Below, piece after piece: positions 46,132 to 54,832 of a stretch of DNA of 64,000 nt (within the stretch, counting starts at the first letter, position 1; each line of letters starts with the position of its first letter). This stretch comes from Niveispirillum cyanobacteriorum (GTDB taxonomy: Bacteria > Pseudomonadota > Alphaproteobacteria > Azospirillales > Azospirillaceae), in the NCBI RefSeq assembly GCF_002868735.1, contig NZ_CP025613.1, positions 558,001 through 622,000 on the forward strand, written 5' to 3'. The notes beneath the pieces were generated by a model. It was given only the letters and a program-made list of their open reading frames with translations. It did no database searches and was not told the DNA's origin. The translations under genes and the position numbers were made by a program.

Positions 46132-46370
46132 TGCGGCGTCCGGCTGCTTTGTTGATGCTGTGCCTGCTATCCGCCCTGCCAGTCAATGCCCAGCAGGCCG
46201 AAGCGCGGGAGGCGGCACAGTCCGCCAATTGCAAGCCGACCAAACTGGAAGTCTTGAAGCAGGTCACGGGCCGTATCGCGGAGACGATCTATAAGGTCAG
46301 TTGTGCGGCACCGAAGGACAGTTTCGTCCTGATCCAGTGTCGCGACCGCACTTGCGCGGTGATGCGCTGA
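46131..46370 (+). CDS. Small secreted protein of unknown function
   Basis: A 79-residue protein with a signal peptide (about 1-20, ending VNAQQ) and a mature part of about 58 residues with four Cys, which could form two disulfides in the periplasm. The ATG shares a base with the preceding stop (TGATG); a GTG at 46128 is an alternative. It converges on ribD with 12 bases between. Function is unknown. Confidence 0.55.
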   Translation: MRRPAALLMLCLLSALPVNAQQAEAREAAQSANCKPTKLEVLKQVTGRIAETIYKVSCAAPKDSFVLIQCRDRTCAVMR

Positions 46371-46382
46371 CCCGCACCCGAA

Positions 46383-47504
46383 TCAACTGGTGAGGTAACG
46401 GCGCGTTTCGTCACCGACTGGGAAAAGCCGTATCGCCTGTTCCAGCGTTTCGGCCTCCAGGGTGCCCACTGCCGGTAATCCATCGCCGCCGATCAGCATC
46501 GGGGCGCGGAACCATTCAACCCCGTCCACCAGCCCTGCCTTCAGGAATGAGGTGGCCACGGCTGCCCCCCCCTCCACCAGAAGCCGTGTGATGCCCTGGC
46601 CGGCCAGGGCGGTCAGGGCGGCGGCAATGGGCAGGCGGCCCGTTTCATCGCGATCAACCCGCAGGATGCGGACCCCAAGCGCCTCCAGGTTCGCAGCACG
46701 GCGCCCGTCAGCGTCCGCCAGCGTCACCACCCAGGTAGGCGCCACACTGGCGGCCCCCAGGGCCAGCTTCGCGCTGGTCGGCAGCCGCAGATGACTGTCC
46801 AGCACCACACGCACGGGGCTGCACCCTTCCAACCCCGGAAGCCGGCAGGTCAGTTCGGGATCATCGGCCAGCGCCGTGCCGATTCCGACAAGGATCGCGT
46901 CATGATTGGCGCGCAGCAAGTGGCCGCGCGCCCGGCTGTCGGGGCTGGTGATCCACTGGCTATGTCCGGTCGAGGTGGCGACACGGGCGTCCAGGCTGGT
47001 GGCCAGTTTCAGGGTGACGCCGGGGCGGCCCTTCAGGATGCGAGTAATGAAGCCGTGATTGACCGCCTGCGCCTCCTCCGCACAAAGTCCGACATCAACC
47101 TGGATGCCCGCTTCGCGCAGACGGCGGATGCCGCCGCCGGAGACACGGGGGTCTGGGTCCTCACACGCCACCACGATACGGGCAATACCGGCCTCGATCA
47201 GCGCCTCCGAACAGGGCGGGGTCTTGCCATGGTGGTTACAGGGTTCCAGGCTGACATAGACGGTGGCGCCGCGCGCCGCGTCGCCCGCCTGGGCCAGTGC
47301 CTGCGGTTCGCCATGCGGGCGGCCACCGGGGGCGGTGACGCCCCGGCCCACAACCCGACCATCCTTGACCACGATGCAGCCGACCGACGGGTTGGGCCAG
47401 ACACGGCCCAGGTTTCGCCGGGCCAGGGCCAGGGCAGAGCGCATATGCGCCGCGTCATCCGCGCTGAAGGACGGGGCCGCGTCGGTCACGCCATCCCCGC
47501 TCAA
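46383..47504 (-). CDS. ribD: Riboflavin biosynthesis deaminase/reductase
   Basis: A 373-residue bifunctional enzyme. The N-terminal deaminase domain (about 20-150) has the zinc motif HGE and [11 protein letters not shown]. The C-terminal reductase domain (about 155-365) has [27 protein letters not shown] and LLVEGG. It performs two consecutive steps from the GTP cyclohydrolase product to 5-amino-6-ribitylaminouracil phosphate. It overlaps nrdR by ATGA. In most relatives ribE follows ribD directly; here the 3' end meets unrelated genes and ribE lies 8.4 kb away on the other strand. Confidence 0.95.
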   Translation of the reverse strand: MSGDGVTDAAPSFSADDAAHMRSALALARRNLGRVWPNPSVGCIVVKDGRVVGRGVTAPGGRPHGEPQALAQAGDAARGATVYVSLEPCNHHGKTPPCSEALIEAGIARIVVACEDPDPRVSGGGIRRLREAGIQVDVGLCAEEAQAVNHGFITRILKGRPGVTLKLATSLDARVATSTGHSQWITSPDSRARGHLLRANHDAILVGIGTALADDPELTCRLPGLEGCSPVRVVLDSHLRLPTSAKLALGAASVAPTWVVTLADADGRRAANLEALGVRILRVDRDETGRLPIAAALTALAGQGITRLLVEGGAAVATSFLKAGLVDGVEWFRAPMLIGGDGLPAVGTLEAETLEQAIRLFPVGDETRRYLTS

Positions 47505-47962
47505 TCGTTGTCTTCGGGCCGCAGCTTTTCAACGAAATCGTTGAAATCCGCCGCCTCGCGGAAATCACGATAGACGGACGCGTAGCGGATATAGGCGACC
47601 TTGTCGATGCCGGCCAGCTGGTTCATCACCATCTCGCCGATCTGGGTGGAGGGGATTTCGGTTTCCCCGCTGCTTTCCAGCTGTCGCACGATGGAGTTCA
47701 CGACGCGGTCTATCCGGTCGGCATCCACGGGCCGCTTGCGCAGGGAAATGCGCATGGAGCGTAGCAGTTTCTCCCGGTCAAACGGTTCCTTCTGACCAGA
47801 CGCCTTCACCACATAAAGCTCACGCAGCTGCACCCGTTCGAAGGTGGTGAAGCGGGCGCCGCAGGCCGGACAGAAACGGCGACGGCGGATGGCGGACCCA
47901 TCATCGGTGGGACGGCTGTCCTTCACCTGGGTATCGTCATTCCCGCAGAACGGGCAGCGCAT
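47501..47962 (-). CDS. nrdR: Transcriptional repressor NrdR
   Basis: A 153-residue regulator with the N-terminal zinc ribbon ([17 protein letters not shown], then [16 protein letters not shown]) and the ATP-cone domain. NrdR senses ATP/dATP and represses ribonucleotide reductase genes by binding NrdR boxes. Full family length. It is translated together with ribD through a 4-base overlap, the usual order in alphaproteobacteria (glyA-nrdR-ribD). Confidence 0.96.
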   Translation of the reverse strand: MRCPFCGNDDTQVKDSRPTDDGSAIRRRRFCPACGARFTTFERVQLRELYVVKASGQKEPFDREKLLRSMRISLRKRPVDADRIDRVVNSIVRQLESSGETEIPSTQIGEMVMNQLAGIDKVAYIRYASVYRDFREAADFNDFVEKLRPEDND

Positions 47963-47997
47963 ATGAGCCCTCCATGATTATTATGGTTGCCGATACG

Positions 47998-48035
47998 AAA
48001 ACCCCGGTTCCGGCATGGGGCCGAAACCGGGGTTT
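47998..48035 (-). terminator. Terminator hairpin between glyA and nrdR
   Basis: AACCCCGGTTTCGG pairs with CCGGAACCGGGGTT around CCCCATG on the minus strand, followed by TTTCG. It lies just after the glyA stop. nrdR-ribD therefore needs read-through or a promoter in the 35 bases before it. Confidence 0.8.
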
Positions 48036-48040
48036 GTCAA

Positions 48041-49321
48041 TCACAGCGTCGGGTAGATGGGGAAGCGGCGGCACAGTTCCTGTACCCGCGCACGCACCCG
48101 GCCCTCTGCTGCTGCATTGTCACCATTGCTGACCGCGAGCGCGTCCAGCACCTCAACGATCATGTCGCCGACCTGCGCAAACTCGGCAGTGCCGAAGCCA
48201 CGGGTGGTGGCGGCCGGGGTGCCCAGACGCACGCCGGAGGTCACGAACGGCTTCTCCGGATCGAACGGCACGCCGTTCTTGTTGCAGGTCATGCCGGCGC
48301 TTTCCAGCGCATGCTCGGCTGCCTTGCCCGTCAGCTTCTTCGGACGCAGATCGACCAGCACGATATGGCTGTCGGTGCCGCCGGACACGATGTCCAGGCC
48401 GCCGGCGATCAGACGCTCGGCCAGAACCTTGGCGTTGGCGACGACATTGGCGGCGTAGGTCTTGAATTCCGGACGCAGCGCCTCACCAAAGGCCACGGCC
48501 TTGCCGGCGATAACATGCATCAGCGGGCCACCCTGCAGGCCCGGGAACACGGCGGAATTGAACTTCTTGCCCAGATCCAGGTCGTTGGACAGGATCATGC
48601 CGCCACGCGGACCGCGCAGGGTCTTGTGCGTGGTCGTGGTCACGACATGGGCGTGCGGCAGGGGCGAGGGGTAGACGCCGGCGGCGACCAGACCTGCATA
48701 ATGGGCCATGTCGACCATCAGATAGGCGCCGATCTCGTCCGCGATCTTGCGGAAACGGGCAAAGTCGATCTGGCGCGGATAGGCGGAGCCGCCAGCAATG
48801 ATCAGCTTAGGCTTATGCTCACGCGCCTTGGCCTCCAGATCATCATAGTCGATCAGGTTGGTGTCGCGGGTCACGCCATAGGACACGACCTTGAACCACT
48901 TGCCCGACTGGTTGGCGGGCGCGCCGTGGGTCAGGTGACCGCCGGCAGCCAGATCCATGCCCATGAAGGTGTCGCCCGGCTGCAAAAGCGCCATGAACAC
49001 GGCCTGGTTGGCCTGCGCACCGGAATGCGGCTGCACATTGGCATATTCACAGCCGAACAGCTTCTTCGCCCGCTCAATGGCTAGCGTTTCGGCGATGTCG
49101 ACATATTCGCAGCCGCCGTAATAGCGCTTGCCCGAGTAACCCTCGGCATACTTGTTGGTCAGAACCGAACCCTGGGCCTCCAGCACGGCGGTGGAGACGA
49201 TGTTCTCCGAGGCGATCAGTTCGATCTGATCCTGCTGCCGGCCCAGCTCCTGACGCAGCGAGGCGTACAGTTCGGGATCGGCGTCGGACAGCTTGTCGGT
49301 GAAGAAACCCTGGATGCTCAT
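48041..49321 (-). CDS. glyA: Serine hydroxymethyltransferase
   Basis: A 426-residue PLP enzyme that exchanges serine and glycine with tetrahydrofolate. Clear motifs are [42 protein letters not shown] and the Schiff-base Lys in [16 protein letters not shown]. Length and order (after rpiB, before nrdR) are standard for the group. It lies 33 bases after rpiB, suggesting one transcript. Confidence 0.97.
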   Translation of the reverse strand: MSIQGFFTDKLSDADPELYASLRQELGRQQDQIELIASENIVSTAVLEAQGSVLTNKYAEGYSGKRYYGGCEYVDIAETLAIERAKKLFGCEYANVQPHSGAQANQAVFMALLQPGDTFMGMDLAAGGHLTHGAPANQSGKWFKVVSYGVTRDTNLIDYDDLEAKAREHKPKLIIAGGSAYPRQIDFARFRKIADEIGAYLMVDMAHYAGLVAAGVYPSPLPHAHVVTTTTHKTLRGPRGGMILSNDLDLGKKFNSAVFPGLQGGPLMHVIAGKAVAFGEALRPEFKTYAANVVANAKVLAERLIAGGLDIVSGGTDSHIVLVDLRPKKLTGKAAEHALESAGMTCNKNGVPFDPEKPFVTSGVRLGTPAATTRGFGTAEFAQVGDMIVEVLDALAVSNGDNAAAEGRVRARVQELCRRFPIYPTL

Positions 49322-49354
49322 GTTCGTCTGGTCCTCTGGTACCGGTCGGGCGTT

Positions 49355-49789
49355 TTAGCCCAACATCGCGACACGGCGGGCATGACGGCCGCCTTCGAAT
49401 TCCGTGGTGAAGAAGGTGGCGACACAATCCTTCGCCACCTCCACGCCGATGGTGCGCGCGCCCAGGCACAGCACGTTGGCATCATTATGCAGACGGGTCA
49501 GGCGGGCCTCCGTCGGCGTGTGGCACAGGGCGGCGCGCACGTGGCGGTGGCGGTTTGCGGCAATGGAAATGCCGATACCGGTCCCGCAGATCAGCACGCC
49601 AGCATTGGCCCGCCCATCGGCCAGGGCTGCAGCGACAGCATCCGCAAAGCTGGGATAATCCACCGACTCCGGCCCGTTGGTGCCAAGGTCGAGGACCGTG
49701 TGACCGGCGGCGCGCAGTTGTTCGGCCAGGACGGCCTTCAGTTCCGGACTGGCGTGGTCGCCGGCAATCGCGATGGTCTGGATACCCAT
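49355..49789 (-). CDS. rpiB: Ribose 5-phosphate isomerase B
   Basis: A 144-residue enzyme interconverting ribose 5-phosphate and ribulose 5-phosphate. Typical features are AGDHASPELKAVL at the N terminus, the active-site Cys in GVLICGTGIGISIAANR, and HNDANVLCLGART-type sequence (LHNDANVLCLGA). The ATG at 49789 with GGGTGG upstream is preferred; a longer frame adds 11 residues with no support. It is the first gene of the minus-strand rpiB-glyA unit. Confidence 0.95.
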   Translation of the reverse strand: MGIQTIAIAGDHASPELKAVLAEQLRAAGHTVLDLGTNGPESVDYPSFADAVAAALADGRANAGVLICGTGIGISIAANRHRHVRAALCHTPTEARLTRLHNDANVLCLGARTIGVEVAKDCVATFFTTEFEGGRHARRVAMLG

Positions 49790-50335
49790 AATCCACCCTT
49801 TCCGGGCAAGGACGCCCGGCACCCCTGGAAACAGAGAAGCAACCCCATCACTAGGGGGTCGCCGACGGGCAGGACCCTAGCAGAAGTGTCGCCGCCACAC
49901 CAGTTCCCGCCCTGGCCCATGAAAGCAGCCCGGCCTTGCCCCCGGCGCGCCCCTGGAGTGACCGTTGCAGGCTTGAAAGTAATGGCACAATAGAAATAAT
50001 TGAAACAGAGCGTCGGCAAATCTTGTGGGGCCAGCTTACCCTGTGGTTTTCCAACGCTTTCGCGATGAATGAAGATAATTTGATAAATCTTGAAAATTAC
50101 TGAAAAATCCATTGTTCACAAGAATCGTCCAATCAGACTAATATCCATTGGCCGCAGCATCGATACAAAAAGCGAAATCAGTGGCTTTTGATGTTTCGTC
50201 AACCATAGACTGATATGATAATAGCAATCCAAGTAAAAAACTTCCTCGTTTTCAACGGTTCCGTGTTGACATGCGGACGCACCCATGCGAAGCGTCGGTT
50301 CATAGTTGATTAACCGTTCAGGAATGTTGGGTGCA
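49790..50335. promoter_or_regulatory. Long divergent intergenic region upstream of mucR
   Basis: About 545 bases hold no convincing gene. The left part is GC-rich and includes the rpiB leader. From about 49975 to 50265 the DNA is markedly AT-rich, with runs such as AATTTGATAAATCTTGAAAATT. A TTGACA at 50262 could be a -35 box. AT-rich sites with T-A steps before mucR genes are known targets of MucR autoregulation. Confidence 0.5.
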
Positions 50336-50776
50336 ATGGAACAGCAAGGGAATGAGGTGTTGACGGGGGATCTGCTGCGCATGACGGCGGAGATCGTATC
50401 CGCCTATGTCGGCCAGAATACACTGCCGACGCAGCAATTGCCGGAAGTCATCAACTCCGTCTATGTAACCTTGACGGGGCTGCAGGGCGTTCCTGCTGAA
50501 GTACAACAGGAGCCGATGCGTCCTGCTGTGCCGATCAAGAAGTCGGTGACGCCGGAATACATCGTCTGCCTGGAGGACGGGAAGAAACTGAAGATGCTGA
50601 AGCGGCATCTGCGTTCAACCTACGACATGACCCCGGAAGAATACCGTGCCAAGTGGGGCCTGCCGCCTGATTACCCCATGGTTGCGCCCAATTATGCGGC
50701 ACAGCGGTCTGAATTCGCCAAGAAGATCGGTCTGGGCCGGGGCGATACGCGCAGCGCTTCCCGCCGCCGGGCCTGA
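50336..50776 (+). CDS. MucR/Ros-family transcriptional regulator
   Basis: A 146-residue regulator with the N-terminal oligomerisation segment LLRMTAEIVSAYVGQN and a C-terminal zinc-finger domain: CLEDGKKLKMLKRHLRSTY, then MTPEEYRAKWGLPPDYPMVAPNYA. MucR/Ros proteins are H-NS-like silencers that bind AT-rich DNA and control exopolysaccharide, motility and symbiosis genes in alphaproteobacteria. The usual first Cys of the finger is followed by Glu-Asp-Gly rather than a second Cys, as in many MucR proteins. The start at 50336 fits family length; earlier starts at 50306 or 50324 are possible. Confidence 0.92.
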   Translation: MEQQGNEVLTGDLLRMTAEIVSAYVGQNTLPTQQLPEVINSVYVTLTGLQGVPAEVQQEPMRPAVPIKKSVTPEYIVCLEDGKKLKMLKRHLRSTYDMTPEEYRAKWGLPPDYPMVAPNYAAQRSEFAKKIGLGRGDTRSASRRRA

Positions 50777-50796
50777 CCTGCGGGGGCTTGCATAAG

Positions 50797-50834
50797 AAAA
50801 GGCCGCGCGGGACACTTCCCGCGCGGCCTTTTTG
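50797..50834. terminator. Strong rho-independent terminator after mucR
   Basis: AAAAGGCCGCGCGGG pairs with CCCGCGCGGCCTTTTT around ACACTT. The A-run and T-run on either side make it a bidirectional terminator for mucR and the convergent small gene. Confidence 0.92.
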
Positions 50835-50837
50835 GTC

Positions 50838-51035
50838 TCAGGACTGGCCCTTGCGCAACACGTAATTCAATTTCGCCAGGGCGTTGCGCGCTAGAACGGT
50901 CTTACCGGCACTGGCCGGCCCCTGAATGATGATCTCGGTATTGGTGGCCGGGTCGATGGCGCTGACCCGCACGATGTTGCCGACCGGATGGAATTCGATC
51001 AGCACATCCTTTTCGTTCAAAGGCGGCCGCGGCAT
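50838..51035 (-). CDS. Small conserved protein of unknown function
   Basis: A 65-residue protein (MPRPPLNEKDVLIEFHP...), with a beta-rich pattern IVRVSAIDPATNTEIIIQGPA and a C-terminal helix ARNALAKLNYVLRK. Short proteins with the EFHPVG...VSAIDP pattern are conserved in alphaproteobacteria, but no function is known to me. I chose the ATG at 51035 with AGGG upstream; a longer frame overlaps the MarR gene. It follows the MarR gene by 16 bases and is probably co-transcribed. Confidence 0.65.
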   Translation of the reverse strand: MPRPPLNEKDVLIEFHPVGNIVRVSAIDPATNTEIIIQGPASAGKTVLARNALAKLNYVLRKGQS

Positions 51036-51051
51036 GGCAGGCGCCCTGCGG

Positions 51052-51546
51052 TCAGAGCGGCCCCGACGACGCATAGGCGCCGTAGGACAGGGAGGAGGTC
51101 CAGAACCGCTCTAGCGTACGCATCGTCTCGTTTGCGCGCGTCAGTTCCTCCGCTGACAGCCCGGACTTGTCCAGCGCATCGACCTGGCGGGAGAAAAGTT
51201 CCGAAATCCGGTCGCGCAGCTTCAGCCCCTTGTCGGATAGGCGGACACGGACGGAGCGACGGTCATGCGTGGAACGTTCCTGCGTCAGGTAGCCGTTCTC
51301 ATGCATCTTCTTGACGTTGTAAGAAACGTTGGAGCCAAGATAATAGCCCCGAGCCGTCAATTCACCGACGGTCAGCTCATCATCACCGATATTATACAGG
51401 ATCAGACTTTGGACATTGTTGATGTCCTGCATGCCAAGACGGTCCAGCTCGATCTTCAGCACTTCCAGGAAATGGCGATGCAGCCGCTCGATAAGCAGGA
51501 TGCTGTCATAATAGGGTTGCCGCAATGCCATCTCCATTGGTCCCAT
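51052..51546 (-). CDS. MarR-type winged-helix regulator
   Basis: A 164-residue regulator. Helical N terminus (PYYDSILLIERLHRHFLEVL), a winged helix-turn-helix (LTVGELTARGYYLGSNVSYNVKKMHENGYL, about 65-100, with the wing RSTHDRRSVRVRLSDKG) and C-terminal dimerisation helices are visible. The phrase QSLILYNIGDDELTVGEL is characteristic of a conserved alphaproteobacterial subgroup. MarR proteins answer small ligands or stress. The ATG at 51546 (MGPMEMAL) is likely; 51537 is an alternative. No target is evident beyond the small gene downstream. Confidence 0.82.
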   Translation of the reverse strand: MGPMEMALRQPYYDSILLIERLHRHFLEVLKIELDRLGMQDINNVQSLILYNIGDDELTVGELTARGYYLGSNVSYNVKKMHENGYLTQERSTHDRRSVRVRLSDKGLKLRDRISELFSRQVDALDKSGLSAEELTRANETMRTLERFWTSSLSYGAYASSGPL

Positions 51547-51705
51547 GCGCCCGCGTGCGTGAAACTTCACCGGCAATAACGACCGCCTTTTATCACGAAC
51601 CGAGCCTGTGACTAGTCAAAAACCATACTCCGTTCGGGGAGGCGGCGCGTAAAATAACCGAATTCCGTAACAATGTGCCAGAAAACCCATCGGGCGGCGT
51701 TTATG

Positions 51706-52236
51706 TCACGCGCCCCGCTTTGCACCCAGCTTGGCGCGGGCCATGTTCAAAGACACGGCAAGGGCTTGTCCGATCTGGCCGCCATCACCCTTGATATCGT
51801 CACGCACCAGAACATGCATGGCGTCGATATGCAGGCCGACAACGGCCAACTGCGCCACGCTTGGGTTGGGGATGGGTACCAGGAAATGGTTCAGTGAGTT
51901 GGCGAAATCGGACAGAAGATCATAACCGAAGGTCTTACCCAACGTCATGATGCCGTCGCTGACCTTGATAACCCGCTTCAGATGGGTGGGGCGGTTATCC
52001 ACGTCGGTCATGGCGCGGCGATAGGCGTCCTGCAATTCCGTGAGATCGACGCGTGTTTGGGCGATATGGGCATCGGACATGCGGGCGACGTGGGTGCTGG
52101 CGCGTGCAAGGGCAGCTGGGTCGATCATACCCGGCTTTCCATCGGCAGAGCCGCCCACCTTCTCGCGCAGCTTGTTCGGCCGCTTGATGATCTCGACCGC
52201 CGGTACGCGTGCGTCAGGCTTCAGATTGTCATTCAT
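51706..52236 (-). CDS. Conserved partner of the receiver-domain protein, unknown function
   Basis: A 176-residue, mostly helical protein with no membrane segment. Segments include LTELQDAYRRAMTD, RVIKVSDGIMTLGKTFGYDLLSDFANSLNHFL and IDAMHVLVRDDIKGDGG. It is not a known catalytic family. It overlaps the response-regulator gene by 4 bases (ATGA) and is presumably its output or regulatory partner. The helical region around 80-140 could be a four-helix bundle like histidine phosphotransfer domains, but no clear phospho-His motif is seen. Confidence 0.65.
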   Translation of the reverse strand: MNDNLKPDARVPAVEIIKRPNKLREKVGGSADGKPGMIDPAALARASTHVARMSDAHIAQTRVDLTELQDAYRRAMTDVDNRPTHLKRVIKVSDGIMTLGKTFGYDLLSDFANSLNHFLVPIPNPSVAQLAVVGLHIDAMHVLVRDDIKGDGGQIGQALAVSLNMARAKLGAKRGA

Positions 52237-52907
52237 GCGCTTGCCCGCTGGGCCTCGGCTTCCGCCGGAACCTCAGCCCCTCCATCAACATTCTCAGAGG
52301 GATTCTCCACAGAACCACCCTGGCTGTCGATAACCATGTGAGCGCCTTCGTCAACAACCCGCACATCTTCGGGGCTCATAAGGCGGCGGTCGGCACCATC
52401 ATGGGGCAACGTCTGGCGCCGGCGGTCAGGTCCGAAATAATTCGGCGCCCGCACGAAGGATCGCGGCTTGTCGATGATGGCCAGAAGACGGCTGGCTACA
52501 TTGATGACAGACATGGGCTTGGCCAGATATTCCGTCACGCCGCTGTCGCGGGCCAGACGCACCGCCGCCTCATCGGCCTCACCACTCATCATCACGAAGG
52601 GCAGGAAACGGATCTTGTCGCTTTCATGTTCGCGCACCCATTTCAGCAAACCGATCCCATCCATCGGTTCCATCAGGTGGTCGGCGAAAATAATGTCCAC
52701 ATCGCGGCCTGCGGTGCTGTCCATCTGGGCGGAAACATCAAGGATGGCCATTGCCTCCTCGCCATTATCCGCCTGCAGAACCTTGCCGATCCCCAACGCC
52801 TTGAAGATCGTGACCATGATGGAGCGCACAAAGCGGTTATCGTCCGCGATCAGCACGGACAGACCGTCGAACCGATAATATTTGCCGCTGGAAGGTGGTT
52901 TCGACAT
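52233..52907 (-). CDS. Single-domain response regulator with C-terminal tail
   Basis: A 224-residue protein. The receiver domain (about 15-140) has acidic DD in IADDNRFVRSIM, a likely phosphoacceptor Asp in IIFADHLMEPMDG, Ser in MMSGE and Lys in EYLAKPM. The tail has no DNA-binding domain; it contains APNYFGPDRRR and an acidic, Ala/Glu-rich end. The YFGPDRRR box recurs in alphaproteobacterial receiver proteins. The start is the ATG at 52907 (MSKPPSSG). The phosphate donor is not encoded nearby; the overlapping downstream gene is the probable partner. Confidence 0.85.
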   Translation of the reverse strand: MSKPPSSGKYYRFDGLSVLIADDNRFVRSIMVTIFKALGIGKVLQADNGEEAMAILDVSAQMDSTAGRDVDIIFADHLMEPMDGIGLLKWVREHESDKIRFLPFVMMSGEADEAAVRLARDSGVTEYLAKPMSVINVASRLLAIIDKPRSFVRAPNYFGPDRRRQTLPHDGADRRLMSPEDVRVVDEGAHMVIDSQGGSVENPSENVDGGAEVPAEAEAQRASA

Positions 52908-53188
52908 CGGGTCAGACGTTCCGCGCAAGACCGCCCCGTGCGGGGCGTGCCGTTACAGCTATCGTCATCCCGGCGGCGAATGCAAGCACAGAGAGTATCA
53001 CCGAAAGCATAAGTTCAGCCTTTTCCAGAGTGTCGGCATTTAAATCGGTTGATATTTATATAGGGTTAACATGATCATCCATGCGTTGGTAACCATGCTA
53101 CCCTGTGCGGAAAGGTCAGTTTCCAGTAAAATTGATCGGCGTAAACAAAACATTAAACAAGCAATGAATACGTTTGCGGAAGGCCAGC

Positions 53189-54019
53189 ATGAACCGGACT
53201 GTCGCGATAGTTGAAAGTCAGCGCTGGACGCAAAGCGCCAATGCTTGGGATCATTGGGCCGATGGCATGGCCAATCCCGCTGATCGGATTAACCAGCCGC
53301 TTCTCGACCTTGCCGGTGCCCCGGCGGGCTCTCGGGTATTGGATATCGCCGCCGGCGTGGGAGAACCATCCCTGACCCAGGCACACCGGATCGGTGCCGA
53401 TGGTCTGGTCGTGGCCTGCGATCTGGTTCCCGCCATGCTGTCGGGACTCGGGCGGCGGGCTAGGGGGCATCCGCATCCGCCCCATCCTGTTGCCGCCGAC
53501 ATGACCATTCTGCCCTTTGCCGATGCTGGATTCGACCGGGTTCTGTGCCGGTTCGGTCTAATGTTCGTGCCTGAATATGAATTGGCCCTCGCGGAAATGC
53601 GCCGGGTCCTGCGCTCCAACGGGGTTGCCGTCCTGGCGGTCTGGGGGCCACGGGCCGGGAACAGCCTGTTCGACCGCCTGGGGCGCCTGCTCTCCCGCGA
53701 ATATGGGGACAGGGTAGACGCTTTGCTTTCCCCGCTTTTCCGCTTCGCCGACCCCGGAAACCTGCTGCGGCAGGCTGAAAACGCCGGTTTCCGCCATGTC
53801 CGGGCAGAGACATTGATACTGAACAATCCGGCCAAGGCAGACCATCCCTTCTGGCTGCCGACATTGGAGATGGCGTTCAGCCCCCTTGTCGCACCGACGC
53901 CGCCCGATCAGCGCGCTGCCCTGTATGCCCATATCGCCGCTGATTTCGCCACGGCGACGGATGAGCAGGGGCGGTTCCACGTTCATATGGCGGTTAACCT
54001 GATCCGGCTGCAAACATGA
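53189..54019 (+). CDS. Class I SAM-dependent methyltransferase (UbiE-like)
   Basis: A 276-residue methyltransferase. Motif I is VLDIAAGVGEPSLTQA, followed by VVACDLVPAML, DMTILPFADAGFDRVLCRFGLMFVPE and the Arg-rich LAEMRRVLRSNGVAVLAVW, matching the UbiE/COQ5 subgroup. GGAAGG lies 6 bases before the ATG at 53189. The upstream 150 bases are AT-rich and probably hold its promoter. The substrate is unknown. The PadR gene begins 88 bases downstream on the same strand and may regulate it. Confidence 0.82.
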   Translation: MNRTVAIVESQRWTQSANAWDHWADGMANPADRINQPLLDLAGAPAGSRVLDIAAGVGEPSLTQAHRIGADGLVVACDLVPAMLSGLGRRARGHPHPPHPVAADMTILPFADAGFDRVLCRFGLMFVPEYELALAEMRRVLRSNGVAVLAVWGPRAGNSLFDRLGRLLSREYGDRVDALLSPLFRFADPGNLLRQAENAGFRHVRAETLILNNPAKADHPFWLPTLEMAFSPLVAPTPPDQRAALYAHIAADFATATDEQGRFHVHMAVNLIRLQT

Positions 54020-54107
54020 TTAACGGAATGTTATATATCAATCCGATGCATCACTTGACTATGGTCAGGCAGGCTTTATCGTGCCGGCACTGTCAGACAG
54101 GTGTGTG

Positions 54108-54650
54108 ATGATTGATGTAAAGACCTTGTGCCTCGGTGTGTTGAGCCGTGGCGATGCTTCCGGCTATGAAATTCGCAAGGAATTCGAAGAAGGTCCGCTG
54201 AGCCATTTCAGTGATGCGGGCTTCGGATCCATTTATCCAGCGCTGAAACGGCTGCTGGATGATGGTCAGATTGTGATGCTGCCGCATAATGGTGATGGCC
54301 GGCCCGACAAGAAACTGTACCGCATTACGCCCGCAGGGCGGCATGCGCTTTATCAGTCGCTGATCAAGACGCCGTCTGCGGACAAGCTGCGTTCCGACCT
54401 GATGTTTATCCTCAGCTTCGGTCACCTGCTGCCGCCACGTCATCTGGACCGGATCATTGGTGACCGGATCAGCGATTACCGTCAGATGATCGCGACCCTG
54501 GAAGTGGAGGGCAGCACGGCCCATCGCACGCCCGGCGAACGATTCGTGGAGGGAATGGGTCTGGCGATCTATCGCGCCGTTGCCGGATACCTGGAGGAAC
54601 ACCGCCATGAGCTGGTGGCAGCCGCGTTGATGGAAAGTCAGGTCGCCTGA
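54108..54650 (+). CDS. PadR-family transcriptional regulator
   Basis: A 180-residue regulator. The winged helix (about 1-85) has CLGVLSRGDASGYEIRKEFEEG, SIYPALKRLLDDGQI and KKLYRITPAGRHAL. The C-terminal Vir-like helical domain (about 95-180) has FILSFGHLLPPRHL and AIYRAVAGYLEEHRHEL for dimerisation. PadR proteins repress detoxification or efflux genes and release DNA on binding aromatic or drug ligands. The ATG at 54108 is chosen on family alignment. Confidence 0.87.
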   Translation: MIDVKTLCLGVLSRGDASGYEIRKEFEEGPLSHFSDAGFGSIYPALKRLLDDGQIVMLPHNGDGRPDKKLYRITPAGRHALYQSLIKTPSADKLRSDLMFILSFGHLLPPRHLDRIIGDRISDYRQMIATLEVEGSTAHRTPGERFVEGMGLAIYRAVAGYLEEHRHELVAAALMESQVA

Positions 54651-54667
54651 GCATATTCCTTGTTGTG

Positions 54668-54698
54668 CCCCTTTCCGCAGCAGATGCGGAAAGGGGCG
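54668..54698 (+). terminator. Hairpin after padR-type gene
   Basis: GCCCCTTTCCGCA pairs perfectly with TGCGGAAAGGGGC over 13 bases around GCAGA. No T-run follows. It lies in the presumed inversion breakpoint interval between padR and ribE. Confidence 0.65.
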
Positions 54699-54832
54699 AT
54701 GGTGGCGGCCACATGCCATAAGGATGCAGGCTACCGGCCTGCGTCAGCATCCCATTAACCCCATCCCGCCATGCGCCCCGCGCATCTATCGCCCCCTCGC
54801 ACAAATGCGCGGTAAGCCCTAGGTTATGGCCC

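Noticed and set aside
54651-54832. FMN riboswitch before ribE
   Set aside because: The conserved RFN sequence blocks are not present; only simple hairpins are seen.
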